64,000 nucleotides of DNA from Pseudarthrobacter sp. W1I19 (GCF_030817835.1 NZ_JAUSZR010000001.1:2728001-2792000); one strand, 5' to 3'. Positions 1 through 9,682 are shown, counted from the stretch's first letter. Numbers and translations are program-made. The notes: generated from the letters alone by a model not told the origin.

Positions 1-1343
1 GGACGCATCCGCGCAACGAGGAACTCGGCAGACCTTACATCGGGTCCATTGATGCCGCACTGCGCGGTGAAACGTTCACCGAGGTTACCGCCGGAACACT
101 GGGACCCTCGGTGCGCACCATAGCGCCGGTGAAGGATGCTGCCGGGAACGTCAAAGCACTGGTGGCCGCTGGCGTCACGGTCCGGAGCGTGGACGTTGCC
201 CTCTCCGGCCGGCTGCCCGCCCTCGTCGCCATCGGACTGGCCCTGCTGGTGGGCGGTTCGCTGGCCTCGTGGCTGCTGGGCCGGTACCTCCGGCGAGTCA
301 CGCGCGGCTGGGGACCTGAGCAGTTGGCCCAGCTTTTCGCCTACTACGAGTCGGTGCTGCATTCGGTGCGGGAGGGACTGATCCTGATCGACACCAAGGG
401 CCACGTGGTGATGTACAACGACCAGGCGGCCGAACTGCTGGGCCTGGACAGTCCCGGCAGCAAGGACCCCACCCGGCCGCCGTCACTGTCCGAGCTGCCC
501 CTTGATGAAGGGCTCCGGACACTGTTCGAGTCGGGGCGCAGCGCCAAGGACGAGATTGTCCTGACCGGCTCACGCATCCTGGTGGTGAACCAGGGACCTG
601 CAAAGGGGCCCGAGGTGTCCGCCAGCCGCGGCAAGACCCCCGTCTACGGAACAGTGGCAACCCTGCGGGACCGGACGGAAATCGAAGCCCTCGGCAGCGA
701 GCTGGAAACCATGCGCACGCTCTCTGACGCACTCCGCGCGCAGACCCACGAGCACGCTAACCGGCTGCACACCATGGTTTCGCTGCTGGAGCTGGGGCGC
801 ACGCAGGAGGCCCTGTCCTTCGCAACGAAGGACCTCGAACTCAGTCAGCAGCTGACAGATGACATGGTCAGTTCGTTGGATGAGCCTGTGCTTGGTGCCC
901 TGGTGATGGGCAAGGTGGCCGAGGCGCACGAACGGGGCGTGCAGCTGGACGTGGCCGCGCTTGGCTCGGCGAGCGTGGCGGGGATTGCCGTGCAGGACCT
1001 GGTAACCATCCTTGGCAACCTGCTGGACAATGCCATGGATGCGGCGGCCGACGGACCGGCCCCGCGGCAGGTGGAGCTGACGGTGGAGGCCGACGAGGAA
1101 GGCCTGGATATCACCGTGCACGATTCGGGCCCCGCCATCGAGCCCACTGCCGCGGAAAACCTGCTCCGGCATGGCTTCAGCACCAAACCGGCAGGCCAGG
1201 GCGGACGGGGCATCGGCCTCGCGCTGGTCCGCCAGGCTGTGCACCGACTGGGGGGTACCCTGACAATCAATGGCCGGCGTGGTGCCAAGTTCGAAGTTTT
1301 CCTCCCCGCCGCGGCGCCGGCAAAGAAGGAGCACCAACCGTGA
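1..1343 (+). CDS. Sensor histidine kinase, CitA/DcuS family (5' partial)
   Basis: Membrane sensor kinase that detects a small carboxylate outside the cell and phosphorylates the response regulator encoded next. The reading frame is open from base 3, so the N-terminus (first membrane helix and most of the periplasmic PAS-like domain) lies off the left edge; 446 residues are visible. In order: the end of the sensor domain (GRPYIGSIDAAL...), one membrane helix (RLPALVAIGLALLVGG), a cytoplasmic PAS domain, the CitA-type dimerisation helix with the presumed phospho-acceptor His in QTHEHANRLH, an N box (ILGNLLDNAMDAA) and a G box (GRGIGLAL). These mark the citrate/C4-dicarboxylate sensor family. 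The stop overlaps the next gene's GTG start by 3 nt, so the two genes are translationally coupled. The ligand cannot be read from the sequence. Confidence 0.93.
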   Translation, partial: THPRNEELGRPYIGSIDAALRGETFTEVTAGTLGPSVRTIAPVKDAAGNVKALVAAGVTVRSVDVALSGRLPALVAIGLALLVGGSLASWLLGRYLRRVTRGWGPEQLAQLFAYYESVLHSVREGLILIDTKGHVVMYNDQAAELLGLDSPGSKDPTRPPSLSELPLDEGLRTLFESGRSAKDEIVLTGSRILVVNQGPAKGPEVSASRGKTPVYGTVATLRDRTEIEALGSELETMRTLSDALRAQTHEHANRLHTMVSLLELGRTQEALSFATKDLELSQQLTDDMVSSLDEPVLGALVMGKVAEAHERGVQLDVAALGSASVAGIAVQDLVTILGNLLDNAMDAAADGPAPRQVELTVEADEEGLDITVHDSGPAIEPTAAENLLRHGFSTKPAGQGGRGIGLALVRQAVHRLGGTLTINGRRGAKFEVFLPAAAPAKKEHQP

Positions 1344-2053
1344 GCAACATCCGGGTCCTCGTGGTGGAGGATGAGGCTATCGCAGCTGCCGCACACGCAG
1401 CTTACGTAGGGCGGCTGGCGGGCTTCGAGCTGGCCGGCACTGCCCCGGACGGACAGTCCGCCCTGCGGCTGCTCAACGAGTTCGCCGCGGCCGGCAACCC
1501 GGTGGAACTCGTCCTGCTGGACATGAACCTTCCCGACCTCCACGGCCTGGATATCGCCCGCCGCATGCGGGCGTCCGGGATCCTGGCCGACATCATCGCC
1601 ATCACCGCCGTCCGCGAACTGGCCATCGTGCGCAGCGCCGTGGCCATCGGCGTGGTCCAGTACCTGATTAAGCCGTTCACCTACGCCACCTTCGCGGACA
1701 AACTGGAGAGTTACCGCCAGTTCCGGCAGCAGCTGGCAGGCCCGCCTGGGGGTTCCGGAAAGGCTGGAGCTTCCCAGACGGACGTGGACCAGGCGTTCGC
1801 CAGCCTTCGGGCCCCCTCCGAACTGCCTTTGCCGAAGGGGCTTTCGGTGTCAACCCTGGCGTCGGTCCAGGAGTTTATGAAGGAGCAGCAGGGTGCTGTA
1901 TCCGCCACGGAAGTCATGGACGCCCTGGGCATGTCCCGCGTCACGGCCCGCCGCTACCTGGAGTACCTCGCTGACGCCGGAACCGTATCCAGGACTGCGC
2001 GCTACGGCACTCCAGGCCGGCCGGAAAACGAATACCGGTGGGCAGCACGGTGA
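1340..2053 (+). CDS. Response regulator, CitB/DcuR family
   Basis: Transcription regulator partner of the upstream sensor kinase. The 237-residue protein has an N-terminal receiver domain (acidic pocket VEDE, phospho-acceptor Asp in LLDMNLPD, conserved Lys in LIKPFTYATF) and a C-terminal helix-turn-helix (ATEVMDALGMSRVTARRYL) typical of CitB/DcuR regulators. The GTG start overlaps the kinase stop in a GTGA. Such pairs usually control a carboxylate transporter; none is visible here, so the target may lie left of the window. Its stop codon falls inside the first unit of the 23-bp repeat that follows. Confidence 0.93.
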   Translation: MSNIRVLVVEDEAIAAAAHAAYVGRLAGFELAGTAPDGQSALRLLNEFAAAGNPVELVLLDMNLPDLHGLDIARRMRASGILADIIAITAVRELAIVRSAVAIGVVQYLIKPFTYATFADKLESYRQFRQQLAGPPGGSGKAGASQTDVDQAFASLRAPSELPLPKGLSVSTLASVQEFMKEQQGAVSATEVMDALGMSRVTARRYLEYLADAGTVSRTARYGTPGRPENEYRWAAR

Positions 2054-2207
2054 TTGCTCGTACCAGCCTCCGGTGATTGAGCCTGACAGCGCCCGGTGCT
2101 GGAGCCTGGCAGCGCCCGGTGATTGTGCCAGTCGACGTCCGGTGATTGAGCGTGGCGGCGTCCGGTGATTGAGCCTGGCGGCGTCCGGTGATTGAGTCAG
2201 GCAAAAT
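2047..2207 (+). repeat. Seven tandem 23-bp repeat units
   Basis: Seven head-to-tail units with an exact 23-bp period begin at 2047, 2070, 2093, 2116, 2139, 2162 and 2185. Each starts (A/C)CGGTGATTG, and the best-conserved unit opens CCGGTGATTGAGCCTGG. The first unit contains the TGA of the response regulator. There are no unique spacers, so it is not a CRISPR array. The core CCGGTG-TTGAGCCTG is shared with the repeats in the arginine operon (32993, 34456, 38542). Confidence 0.9.
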
Positions 2208-2221
2208 CCCACTCCGGAATA

Positions 2222-2291
2222 TGTATACACTCAGTGCTTTTGTCCGCAAGACATAGCCGTCCTGCTGCTTTTTCGGCTTTCCTTGTATACA
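2222..2291 (+). promoter_or_regulatory. Paired GTATAC operators upstream of the GntR gene
   Basis: Two identical palindromes TGTATACA, both followed by CT, lie at 2222-2229 and 2284-2291, 62 bp apart. They fit the GT-(M)(K)-AC core of FadR-type GntR operators. The second is 28 bp before the regulator's GTG, as expected for an autoregulatory site that also controls prpDBC. Binding is inferred. Confidence 0.6.
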
Positions 2292-2318
2292 CTGGCTGGA
2301 CCAACGAAGGGACAACCA

Positions 2319-2960
2319 GTGCGAGCCAGCGACCGCGCCTACACGGCGCTCCGCGATGACATCGTCCAGTGGCGGCTCCAGCCGGGCACCTTGCTGGCCG
2401 AGGTGGAACAGGCGGAGCGGCTTGGCGTCTCACGCACTCCACTCCGGGAGGCGCTGGGCCGCCTGGCTGCAGAAGGGCTGACGACGGCGGCGGGCGGCCG
2501 CGGCGTCGTCGTCACCGACATCTCGCTGGAGGATATCGACGAACTGTTCGAACTGCGCGAGACGCTCGAAGGCAAGGCTGCGGCGCTGGCGGCGCAACGG
2601 GGCGATGCCGGAACCTTCCGGAAACTTGAGGCGGATTTCCGGGCGGCTCCTTCGCTGATCAGCAACAGCGCACCCGCTTTGGAGGACTACTACCTGCTGG
2701 TGGAACGGCTGGACTCTGCCATCGACACCGCCATCTCCAATTCCTACCTTGCGCAGGCGATGCGGAGCCTCCGGGTCCACCTGGTCCGCATCCGCCGCAT
2801 GGCGGCCGACGATGCCGCGCGGCTGAGAGCCGCGGCAGCCGAACATGCCGCCATCGCAGAGGCCATCGCCATCGGCAACCCGGGACTGGCGCAGGCGGCC
2901 ACCACCCTGCATCTGCACCGCAGCCTGTCCCACATCAAAGCAACCCACACACCCCGCTAG
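2319..2960 (+). CDS. GntR/FCD-family regulator, probable prp operon regulator
   Basis: DNA-binding regulator of 213 residues. The N-terminal winged helix ([17 protein letters not shown] ... [20 protein letters not shown]) is classic GntR, and the C-terminal all-helical FCD ligand domain has the EH and H residues that usually bind a metal. I chose the GTG at 2319 because AAGGGA lies 7 nt upstream; an upstream TTG would read through the GTATAC operator. It lies 10 nt before prpD on the same strand, so it probably senses a propionate or methylcitrate metabolite and controls this operon together with itself. The effector is inferred from context only. Confidence 0.88.
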   Translation: MRASDRAYTALRDDIVQWRLQPGTLLAEVEQAERLGVSRTPLREALGRLAAEGLTTAAGGRGVVVTDISLEDIDELFELRETLEGKAAALAAQRGDAGTFRKLEADFRAAPSLISNSAPALEDYYLLVERLDSAIDTAISNSYLAQAMRSLRVHLVRIRRMAADDAARLRAAAAEHAAIAEAIAIGNPGLAQAATTLHLHRSLSHIKATHTPR

Positions 2961-2970
2961 AAGGAGCCCC

Positions 2971-4491
2971 ATGGTCAAGGAACACCACGTCCGCGTCCAC
3001 AAGAGCGAAGAGAACCTCCCCCGCGAAGACCAGCTGGCGCACAAAATCGCCAGGGTTGCCGCCGACCCCGTGGAGGTCACTGACGACGTCACGGAGATGG
3101 TGATCAACCGGATCATCGACAACGCCTCGGTGGCCATCGCGTCGCTGAACCGGGCCCCGATCGTGGCCGCCCGCGCGCAGACACTCACCCATCGGCCCAG
3201 TACGGGTGGCAAGGGTGCGAAGGTTTTCGGGATCGGCGAACGGGTCTCCCCCGAATGGGCGGCCTGGGCCAACGGAGTGGCGGTGCGGGAGCTGGATTAT
3301 CACGACACTTTCCTTGCTGCGGACTACTCCCACCCCGGCGACAACATCCCGCCCATCCTCGCCGTCGCCCAGCATGTGGGTTCCAGCGGCCGGGACCTGA
3401 TCCGCGGGATTGCCACCGGGTATGAGATCCAGGTGAACCTGGTGAAGGCGATCTGCCTGCACAAGCACAAGATCGACCACGTCGCCCATCTTGGTCCGTC
3501 CGCCGCGGCCGGCATCGGCACCCTGCTGGGCCTGGACGTCGAGACGATCTTCCAGTCCGTCGGCCAGGCCCTGCACACCACCACCGCAACGCGGCAGTCG
3601 CGCAAGGGCGAGATCTCCACGTGGAAGGCCCACGCCCCCGCGTTCGCCGGGAAGATGGCGGTAGAGGCAGCCGACCGGGCGATGCGCGGGCAGACGTCCC
3701 CGGTGCCGATCTACGAAGGCGAAGACGGGGTGATCGCCTGGCTGCTGGACGGCCCGGACGCCTCCTACATGGTTCCCTTGCCGGAAGCGGGCGAGGCCAA
3801 GCGGGCCATCCTGGACACCTACACGAAGGAACATTCGGCCGAGTACCAGGCCCAGGCCTGGATCGATTTGGCCCGGAAACTGAACCGTGAGCACCCCGAA
3901 GCCACCGACCCGGCCAACGTGAAGTCAGTGCTGATCAAGACGAGCCACCACACCCACTACGTGATCGGCTCGGGCGCCAACGACCCCCAGAAGTACGACC
4001 CCACCGCCTCGAGGGAGACCCTGGACCACTCCATCCCGTACATCTTCACCGTCGCGCTGCAGGACGGCGCCTGGCACCACGTGGACTCCTACTCCCCCGA
4101 ACGCGCCGCCCGCCCGGACACCGTGGACCTCTGGCAGAAAGTATCCACCGAGGAAGACCCGGAATGGACCCGCCGCTACCACTCCCTGGACATCAACGAA
4201 AAAGCCTTCGGCGGCTCCGTGGAAATCACCCTCACCGACGGCACTGTCATCACCGATGAGATCGCCGTCGCCGACGCCCACCCCCTCGGTGCCCGGCCCT
4301 TCGGCCGGGAGCAGTACATCCACAAGTTCCGCACCCTCGCCGCCGGGCTCGTGGAGGAAGCCGAGATCGAACGGTTCCTCGCCGCCGTCGAACGCCTCCC
4401 CGAACTCCCCGCAGGGGAACTGGACCAGCTGAACATCACCGCCGCCCCCGGCCTCATCAACCTCGGCGCCGCACCCAAGGGACTCTTCTAG
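2971..4491 (+). CDS. prpD: 2-methylcitrate dehydratase
   Basis: MmgE/PrpD-family enzyme of 506 residues that dehydrates 2-methylcitrate to 2-methylaconitate in the methylcitrate cycle of propionyl-CoA oxidation. The conserved HD-dyad segment ([20 protein letters not shown]) and [10 protein letters not shown]...[10 protein letters not shown] are family hallmarks. The ATG at 2971 follows AGAAGGAG by 4 nt; longer upstream readings of the frame overlap the regulator gene. It is followed without a gap by prpB (TAGATG), so the two are translationally linked. The pathway call is firm because all three cycle genes are adjacent. Confidence 0.95.
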   Translation: MVKEHHVRVHKSEENLPREDQLAHKIARVAADPVEVTDDVTEMVINRIIDNASVAIASLNRAPIVAARAQTLTHRPSTGGKGAKVFGIGERVSPEWAAWANGVAVRELDYHDTFLAADYSHPGDNIPPILAVAQHVGSSGRDLIRGIATGYEIQVNLVKAICLHKHKIDHVAHLGPSAAAGIGTLLGLDVETIFQSVGQALHTTTATRQSRKGEISTWKAHAPAFAGKMAVEAADRAMRGQTSPVPIYEGEDGVIAWLLDGPDASYMVPLPEAGEAKRAILDTYTKEHSAEYQAQAWIDLARKLNREHPEATDPANVKSVLIKTSHHTHYVIGSGANDPQKYDPTASRETLDHSIPYIFTVALQDGAWHHVDSYSPERAARPDTVDLWQKVSTEEDPEWTRRYHSLDINEKAFGGSVEITLTDGTVITDEIAVADAHPLGARPFGREQYIHKFRTLAAGLVEEAEIERFLAAVERLPELPAGELDQLNITAAPGLINLGAAPKGLF

Positions 4492-5394
4492 ATGCTCTAC
4501 TCCAAAGTCACCCCCGAACAGAAACGCATCCGGTTCCGCGAACTCCTGGCCTCCGGGGCCATCGCGCAGTTCCCGGGTGCGTTCAACCCGCTCTCGGCCC
4601 GGCTGATCGAGGAGAAGGGCTTCGCCGGGGTCTATATTTCCGGTGCGGTCCTGGCCAACGACCTCGGCCTGCCCGACATCGGCCTGACCACCCTCACCGA
4701 AGTCGCCACCAGGGCAGGGCAGATCGCCCGCATGACGGACCTGCCCGCCATCGTGGACGCCGATACCGGTTTCGGCGAACCCATGAACGTGGCCCGCACC
4801 GTCCAGGAAATCGAAAACGCCGGCCTGGCAGGGCTGCACATCGAGGACCAGTTCAACCCCAAACGCTGCGGCCACCTCGACGGCAAAAACGTCGTGGACC
4901 TGGAGACGGCAACCAAACGCATCCGCGCCGCGGCCGACGCCCGCCGTGACCCCAACTTCCTCATCATGGCCCGCACCGACATCCGCGCCGTGGAAGGACT
5001 GAAAGCCGCACAGGACCGTGCCAAAGCCCTCGTGGACGCAGGGGCTGACGCCATCTTCCCCGAAGCCATGGCAACATTGGAAGAATTCCAGGCCATCCGT
5101 GACGCCGTCGAAGTGCCCATCCTGGCCAACATGACCGAATTCGGCAAAAGCGACCTCTTCACCGTGGACCAGCTCCAGAGCGTCGGAGTGAACATGGTGA
5201 TATATCCGGTGACCCTTCTCCGTAGTGCCATGGGCGCTGCCGAGCGTACGCTGGAATCGATTAGGGCTCAGGGTACGCAGGAGGCGCAGGTCGGCAGCAT
5301 GCTGACCCGCGCACGCCTCTACGATCTCGTTGACTACGAAGGCTACAACCGCTTCGACAGCGGAGTGTTCAATTTCCGGGTCCCCGGGGAGTAG
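4492..5394 (+). CDS. prpB: 2-methylisocitrate lyase
   Basis: Isocitrate-lyase superfamily enzyme of 300 residues that cleaves 2-methylisocitrate to pyruvate and succinate, the last step of the methylcitrate cycle. Visible signatures are the Mg-binding VDADTGFGEPMNVARTV segment (residues 88-104) and the catalytic loop KRCGHLDGK (124-132). The ATG directly abuts the prpD stop with no spacer and the only ribosome binding sequence is within prpD, so reinitiation is likely. Length is normal for PrpB rather than for the larger glyoxylate-cycle AceA. Confidence 0.95.
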   Translation: MLYSKVTPEQKRIRFRELLASGAIAQFPGAFNPLSARLIEEKGFAGVYISGAVLANDLGLPDIGLTTLTEVATRAGQIARMTDLPAIVDADTGFGEPMNVARTVQEIENAGLAGLHIEDQFNPKRCGHLDGKNVVDLETATKRIRAAADARRDPNFLIMARTDIRAVEGLKAAQDRAKALVDAGADAIFPEAMATLEEFQAIRDAVEVPILANMTEFGKSDLFTVDQLQSVGVNMVIYPVTLLRSAMGAAERTLESIRAQGTQEAQVGSMLTRARLYDLVDYEGYNRFDSGVFNFRVPGE

Positions 5395-5400
5395 GAAAGC

Positions 5401-5422
5401 TGCACCGGGTACCGCCGGTGCA
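5401..5422 (+). other. Small hairpin between prpB and prpC
   Basis: TGCACCGG (5401-5408) and CCGGTGCA (5415-5422) form a perfect 8-bp stem with a 6-nt loop in the 57-bp gap before prpC. There is no T tract, so mRNA processing or stabilisation is more likely than termination. The role is inferred. Confidence 0.5.
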
Positions 5423-5451
5423 ACAGGCGACAGGAACGAAGGAGTTTCAGC

Positions 5452-6591
5452 ATGGCTGAAGTGGACATCAAAAAGGGCCTAGACGGCGTCGTGGTGGATT
5501 ACACGTCCGTCTCGAAGGTCAACCCGGACACCAACTCCCTGCTGTACAGGGGCTACCCCGTCCAGGAGCTGGCGGCCAGGTGCAGCTTCGAGGAGGTGGC
5601 CTACCTGCTCTGGAACGGCGAGCTGCCCAGCCAGGAGCAACTGACGGAGTTTACTGCACGCGAGCGGGCCGGCCGGGCCCTGGATCCGGTGGTCAAGCAG
5701 GTGATCGATGCGCTGCCGGAGACGTCCCACCCCATGGATGTGTGCCGGACGGCGGCGTCGGTGATGGGCGCCCGGCACCCCCTGGCCGAGGATGCGTCGC
5801 GCGAAGCGAACATGGCCAAAGCCATCGACCTGTTTGCTGCCATGCCGGCCGTAGTGGCATACGACCAGCGGCGCCGGCACGGGCAGGGCGTCGTCGAGCC
5901 GCGTGAGGACCTTGGCTATTCGGCGAACTTCCTTTGGATGACCTTCGGCGAGGAACAGGTGCCGGAGGTGGTGGAGGCGTTCAACGTGTCAATGATCCTC
6001 TATGCGGAGCACTCCTTTAACGCGTCCACGTTCACCGCCCGCGTCATCACTTCCACCCTGTCGGATCTCCATTCGGCGGTCACCGGTGCCATTGGCGCCT
6101 TGAAAGGGCCTCTGCACGGGGGCGCCAACGAAGCCGTGATGCACACGTTCGACGAGATCGGCATCCGCCCGCAGGAGTCCCTTGAGGAAGCGGCAGCCCG
6201 GGCCAAGGCATGGATGGAAAACGCGCTGGCGCAGAAAAAGAAGGTGATGGGGTTTGGCCACCGCGTCTACAAGCACGGCGACTCCCGCGTGCCCACCATG
6301 AAGGCCGCCCTGGACAAGATGATCGCCCACTACGGCCGCCCCGAACTCTTGGGCCTCTACAACGGCCTGGAGCAGGCCATGGAAGAAGCAAAGGCCATCA
6401 AGCCCAATCTTGACTACCCGGCGGGCCCCACCTACCACCTCATGGGATTCGACACAGCAACATTTACTCCCCTGTTTGTGGCCAGCCGCATCACCGGGTG
6501 GACGGCACACATCATGGAGCAGTTGGACGCCAACTCGCTGATCCGCCCGCTGAGCGAGTACGTCGGCCCGGAGGAGCGGCACGTTCCGTAG
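5452..6591 (+). CDS. prpC: 2-methylcitrate synthase (citrate synthase family)
   Basis: Type II-like citrate synthase of 379 residues that condenses propionyl-CoA with oxaloacetate; actinobacterial members often also accept acetyl-CoA. The N-terminal GLDGVVVDYTSVSKV...LLYRGYPVQEL and the catalytic segments LKGPLHGGANEAVM, MGFGHRVYKHGDSR and PAGPTYHLMGFDTATFTP are all present, including both catalytic His residues and the Asp. GAAGGAG lies 9 nt before the ATG. It ends the prp operon and is followed by a strong terminator hairpin. Confidence 0.95.
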   Translation: MAEVDIKKGLDGVVVDYTSVSKVNPDTNSLLYRGYPVQELAARCSFEEVAYLLWNGELPSQEQLTEFTARERAGRALDPVVKQVIDALPETSHPMDVCRTAASVMGARHPLAEDASREANMAKAIDLFAAMPAVVAYDQRRRHGQGVVEPREDLGYSANFLWMTFGEEQVPEVVEAFNVSMILYAEHSFNASTFTARVITSTLSDLHSAVTGAIGALKGPLHGGANEAVMHTFDEIGIRPQESLEEAAARAKAWMENALAQKKKVMGFGHRVYKHGDSRVPTMKAALDKMIAHYGRPELLGLYNGLEQAMEEAKAIKPNLDYPAGPTYHLMGFDTATFTPLFVASRITGWTAHIMEQLDANSLIRPLSEYVGPEERHVP

Positions 6592-6612
6592 GGCGGTCTT
6601 TCACTGAAAGTT

Positions 6613-6655
6613 CGACGGCGGCCTGGTCACCTTGAGGTGACCCGCGCCGCCGTCG
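6613..6655. terminator. Bidirectional terminator between prpC and a Nudix gene
   Basis: Outer arms CGACGGCGGC (6613-6622) and GCCGCCGTCG (6646-6655) enclose a second stem GGTCACC-TTGA-GGTGACC (6625-6642). It lies between two convergent genes and probably serves both; there is no long T run. Confidence 0.7.
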
Positions 6656-6693
6656 GCAATTAAAGGGGGCGGCAGCCGTTCAAGGCTGGAGGC

Positions 6694-7176
6694 CTAGGGC
6701 AGGAGGCTTTCCGAGGACGCAACGCCTTCGTTGTCGCTGTCCATGGTGACCACGATATTGACCCTGCCGCCTTCCAGGACCACCGGCAGCCAGTGATCGG
6801 CGTCCTGCCACATCCGTTCCACCGGCAACGTGTCCACGCGGAACCACTCGGGGAGGATCTCGTCGCTTTCCACCGGTTCACCCTGCCATGTCCGGGCAGT
6901 AAAGAGGCGCGTGTGCATGTCCCAGGCAGGACGGGCCGGGAAGACGAACTGCACCACGCCCGCGTCTGCGAGGTCCTCCTGGCGAACCACCACGCCGGTT
7001 TCCTCCCGGACCTCACGGACCACGGCCTGGGCGTCAGTCTCGCCGTGTTCCACGTGCCCACCGATCCCCACTACCTTGCCAAGGCCAAAGCCGGTCCGCT
7101 TGAGTCCCAGCAGCACCTCCGGGCCCGAATCCCCGTCACGGAGCAGGAAACAGAGAGTAACCCGTGCTGCAGTCAT
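6694..7176 (-). CDS. Nudix hydrolase, probable 8-oxo-dGTP diphosphatase
   Basis: Nucleotide-pool sanitising hydrolase of 160 residues. The complete Nudix box GHVEHGETDAQAVVREVREE with TGV sits at residues 40-62. The ATG at 7176 gives the N-terminus MTAARVTLCFLLRD expected for a MutT-type fold; longer readings of the frame lack similarity and overlap the opposite-strand gene. It converges on prpC. The exact substrate is not deducible. Confidence 0.88.
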   Translation of the reverse strand: MTAARVTLCFLLRDGDSGPEVLLGLKRTGFGLGKVVGIGGHVEHGETDAQAVVREVREETGVVVRQEDLADAGVVQFVFPARPAWDMHTRLFTARTWQGEPVESDEILPEWFRVDTLPVERMWQDADHWLPVVLEGGRVNIVVTMDSDNEGVASSESLLP

Positions 7177-7252
7177 ACGCCCAAGCCTATGGGGTCCGGG
7201 AGTTGTCCGCGAAGAAGCGCCAGGAGGCGTCCGGATATGCCAAGCTCTACCT

Positions 7253-7942
7253 GTGACTCCCGAATCTGCCCACGGGATACGGCCGGCCCGCATCTCGGCC
7301 GTCGACGCCCGCCTGCCGGAGTGGCTGGTGCGCAGCCCCTTGTACTGGGGCTGGGCCTGGGCCTGTTTCTGGACACTGCTGATCGTGGTGGACGAATTCG
7401 TGGACCTGGCCGGCTGGACATGGTACGTGCTGGTGGCCGCGGCTGCACTGCCCACGCTGCTCAGCACCCTTGCCGTGCTCCACGTGACTCCCCGGCAGCA
7501 GGTGAAGGCCGCCCGGGAATCGGTGCTGGGCCTGTTCTTCGTGCGCTTCCTGGCGCTCGTTGCGGCATTTCTGGTGTGGGCCATCTCGGTAGTGCTGAGT
7601 GCGTCCATCTCCACCACCATCCAGGCCCTGGCAGGTGATTCAGAGCGCGAAGTGACCGCCCTGGGTTTCAATCTAATGGCAGCCCTGGTCCCGCTGGTGG
7701 TGGCCGTCCTGTGGCTGGCGTTTGTTGCCCGCTGCGCCTGGTTCCTGCGGCGGCTTCGCGGCTGGCGACAGGTCCCCACGTTTTCGCGGGTACCGAAATC
7801 GTTCCTCCGCGGCCGCCCGCGCCTGCGCCAGGTTGTCATCGGTTTGGCGCATCCGGGTCTGATGTTGCTGGCAGGCATGGGCACGTCCGTGTTGGCTTTC
7901 CTGCTGGGCCCGGTGGAATTGACCATCGAGGCGCTGCTCTAG
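7253..7942 (+). CDS. Four-helix membrane protein of unknown function
   Basis: I do not recognise a named family. The 229-residue product from the GTG at 7253 has a short polar N-terminus, then hydrophobic helices at about 28-45, 54-73, 90-115 and 130-155, and a last one near the C-terminus (PGLMLLAGMGTSVLAFLLG). Basic stretches (RRLRGWRQ, RGRPRLRQ) flank the helices. The start is not certain: no strong ribosome binding site is visible, and longer readings overlap the divergent Nudix gene. It converges on xerD. Confidence 0.6.
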   Translation: MTPESAHGIRPARISAVDARLPEWLVRSPLYWGWAWACFWTLLIVVDEFVDLAGWTWYVLVAAAALPTLLSTLAVLHVTPRQQVKAARESVLGLFFVRFLALVAAFLVWAISVVLSASISTTIQALAGDSEREVTALGFNLMAALVPLVVAVLWLAFVARCAWFLRRLRGWRQVPTFSRVPKSFLRGRPRLRQVVIGLAHPGLMLLAGMGTSVLAFLLGPVELTIEALL

Positions 7943-7992
7943 ATCCCCGAAGGGCAATCCAACGGGCAGCTCAGGGCTGTTCCGGCGCAGCT

Positions 7993-8997
7993 TTAGCCGA
8001 GCGCCCGCGGGTGTGCTGCCGCGTAGATTTCCCGAAGTGTGTCCGCAGTGACCAGTGTGTATACCTGCGTGGTGGTTACTGAGGCGTGGCCCAGCAGTTC
8101 CTGGACCACCCGGACGTCCGCGCCGCCTTCGAGCAGGTGCGTGGCGAAGGAGTGCCGGAGGGTGTGCGGCGAAACATCCTTGGTGATGTTGGCCTTCTCG
8201 GCGGCCGCTTTGAGGATTGTCCACGCACTCTGCCGGCTGATCCGGCCGCCGCGCGCATTCAGGAACAAGGCCGGCGTGCCCTTGCCCTTGGCCGCCAGCA
8301 GGGGGCGGCCGCGGACCAGGTAGGCGTCCAGGGCCCTGGCTCCGTAGGACCCCAGCGGCACCAGACGCTCCTTGGAGCCCTTGCCGAAGAGCCGCACAAT
8401 GGCAGGTCCGCTTTCCGCCTCCTGGAGGGAGATGTCGTCCACGTCCAGGCCCACGGCTTCGCTGATCCGGGCCCCGGTGGAGTAGAGGAACTCCAGCAGG
8501 GCGCGGTCCCGCAGTCCAGTGGCAGTATCGGTGCCGGCCGCCTCCAGGATCCTGGTGACCTCGTCCACGCTGATGGCCTTCGGCAACCGCTTCCCGGGCA
8601 TCGGCGGGTGGACGTCGCTGGCAGGGTCGGCAGGGGTGAATCCTTCGAGGGCCCAGAACTTGTGCAGGCCCCTCACGGCCACCACCGTCCTCGCCGCGGA
8701 CCGCACGCCCAGGGCAGTGCCGCCGTCGGACCCGTCCGACAAAGCACGGACGTATCCTGTGACGTGATGGCGCGTAATGTCCTCCGGGCGGATGCAGCCG
8801 GCAGCCGCAAGGTAACGGGAGTACCGGGCCAGGTCCCGGCGGTACGCTGCAAGGGTGTTGGCCGCCAGCCCGCGTTCCACCCCCATGTGCTGGAGGTAGT
8901 CGGTGATGGCGCGGTCTATGGCAGTGGGGGCCGCTGCCGGGAGGGTCTTCGCCTCCCCGGCCGGAAGTGCCGTCTCAGCCGAAGGACCAGGGGCCAT
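7993..8997 (-). CDS. xerD: Site-specific tyrosine recombinase XerD
   Basis: Chromosome dimer resolution recombinase of 334 residues. It has an N-terminal SAM-like DNA-binding domain ([19 protein letters not shown]) and a catalytic domain with the expected residues: Arg in [12 protein letters not shown], Lys in [12 protein letters not shown], the HxxR of [11 protein letters not shown], the second His in LLGHAS and the Tyr nucleophile in TTQVYT. A roughly 30-residue Ala/Pro-rich N-terminal extension precedes the fold. The start overlaps the Nudix stop upstream by 1 nt (TGATG), an arrangement conserved in actinobacteria beside pyrG. Confidence 0.95.
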   Translation of the reverse strand: MAPGPSAETALPAGEAKTLPAAAPTAIDRAITDYLQHMGVERGLAANTLAAYRRDLARYSRYLAAAGCIRPEDITRHHVTGYVRALSDGSDGGTALGVRSAARTVVAVRGLHKFWALEGFTPADPASDVHPPMPGKRLPKAISVDEVTRILEAAGTDTATGLRDRALLEFLYSTGARISEAVGLDVDDISLQEAESGPAIVRLFGKGSKERLVPLGSYGARALDAYLVRGRPLLAAKGKGTPALFLNARGGRISRQSAWTILKAAAEKANITKDVSPHTLRHSFATHLLEGGADVRVVQELLGHASVTTTQVYTLVTADTLREIYAAAHPRALG

Positions 8998-9656
8998 CAG
9001 CGCTGGCTGGGGTGCTCGGGCCAGGGCGCGTCCGCCGGCCGAAGCCCGGTAAATCCGTCAGCGCGGGCGGCAGCCGCGGCAAGGATCCCGACGACGGCGG
9101 ACGGGTTGTGCAGGCGGCCGGCCAGCACGGACTCCACGGCGTCATCCAGGTTGATCCAGTGGAACTCGATTTCGGCTTCCTCGTCCGTCCGCTCGTGGCG
9201 CTCATGGTGCGGAACCTCGGTGAGTTCACGGGCCAGGTAGATTCGAATGGCCTCACTGGAGGAACCCGGTGAGTTGAAGACGTCGGCCAGGACGTTCCAT
9301 GTGCCGGCGGCAAGGTCCGCCTCTTCGGCGAGTTCGCGGGCCGCGCCCACCTGGAAGTCCTCGCCCTCCACGTCCAGCAGCCCGGCCGGGATCTCCCACA
9401 GATCCATGCCCACGGGGTGCCGGTATTGCTTGAGGAGGAGGACCTCGCCGTCGCTGTTCATGGGGAGGATAGCAACGGCGCCGGGGTGGTCAATGTAGTC
9501 CCTGGTGAGTGCCTCGCCGCTGTCCTGCAGCTGGAAGGTATCGCTGACTACATCCCAGATCCGGCCTTCGTAGACCTTCTCAGTGGACAAAAGACGGCGC
9601 GGGCTCGGTGCATCCGAAACCTTTACTACATGGGTGGCTTCGTGTGTACCGGGCAT
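8997..9656 (-). CDS. Nudix ADP-ribose pyrophosphatase family protein
   Basis: Nudix hydrolase of 219 residues, NUDT5/NudF-like: [20 protein letters not shown] followed by a Nudix box reading [20 protein letters not shown] then EADL. The usual last Gly of the box is Asp here, which is common in the actinobacterial ADP-ribose branch. Such enzymes cleave ADP-ribose to AMP and ribose 5-phosphate. It lies between pyrG (26 nt away) and xerD (1-nt overlap), likely one transcript. Confidence 0.9.
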   Translation of the reverse strand: MPGTHEATHVVKVSDAPSPRRLLSTEKVYEGRIWDVVSDTFQLQDSGEALTRDYIDHPGAVAILPMNSDGEVLLLKQYRHPVGMDLWEIPAGLLDVEGEDFQVGAARELAEEADLAAGTWNVLADVFNSPGSSSEAIRIYLARELTEVPHHERHERTDEEAEIEFHWINLDDAVESVLAGRLHNPSAVVGILAAAAARADGFTGLRPADAPWPEHPSQR

Positions 9657-9682
9657 CGCGCCGTCCTTTATGTCGTGCTGAA

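Noticed and set aside
2047..2207. CRISPR array
   Set aside because: The repeats are contiguous with 23-bp period, there are no unique spacers, and no cas genes are near.
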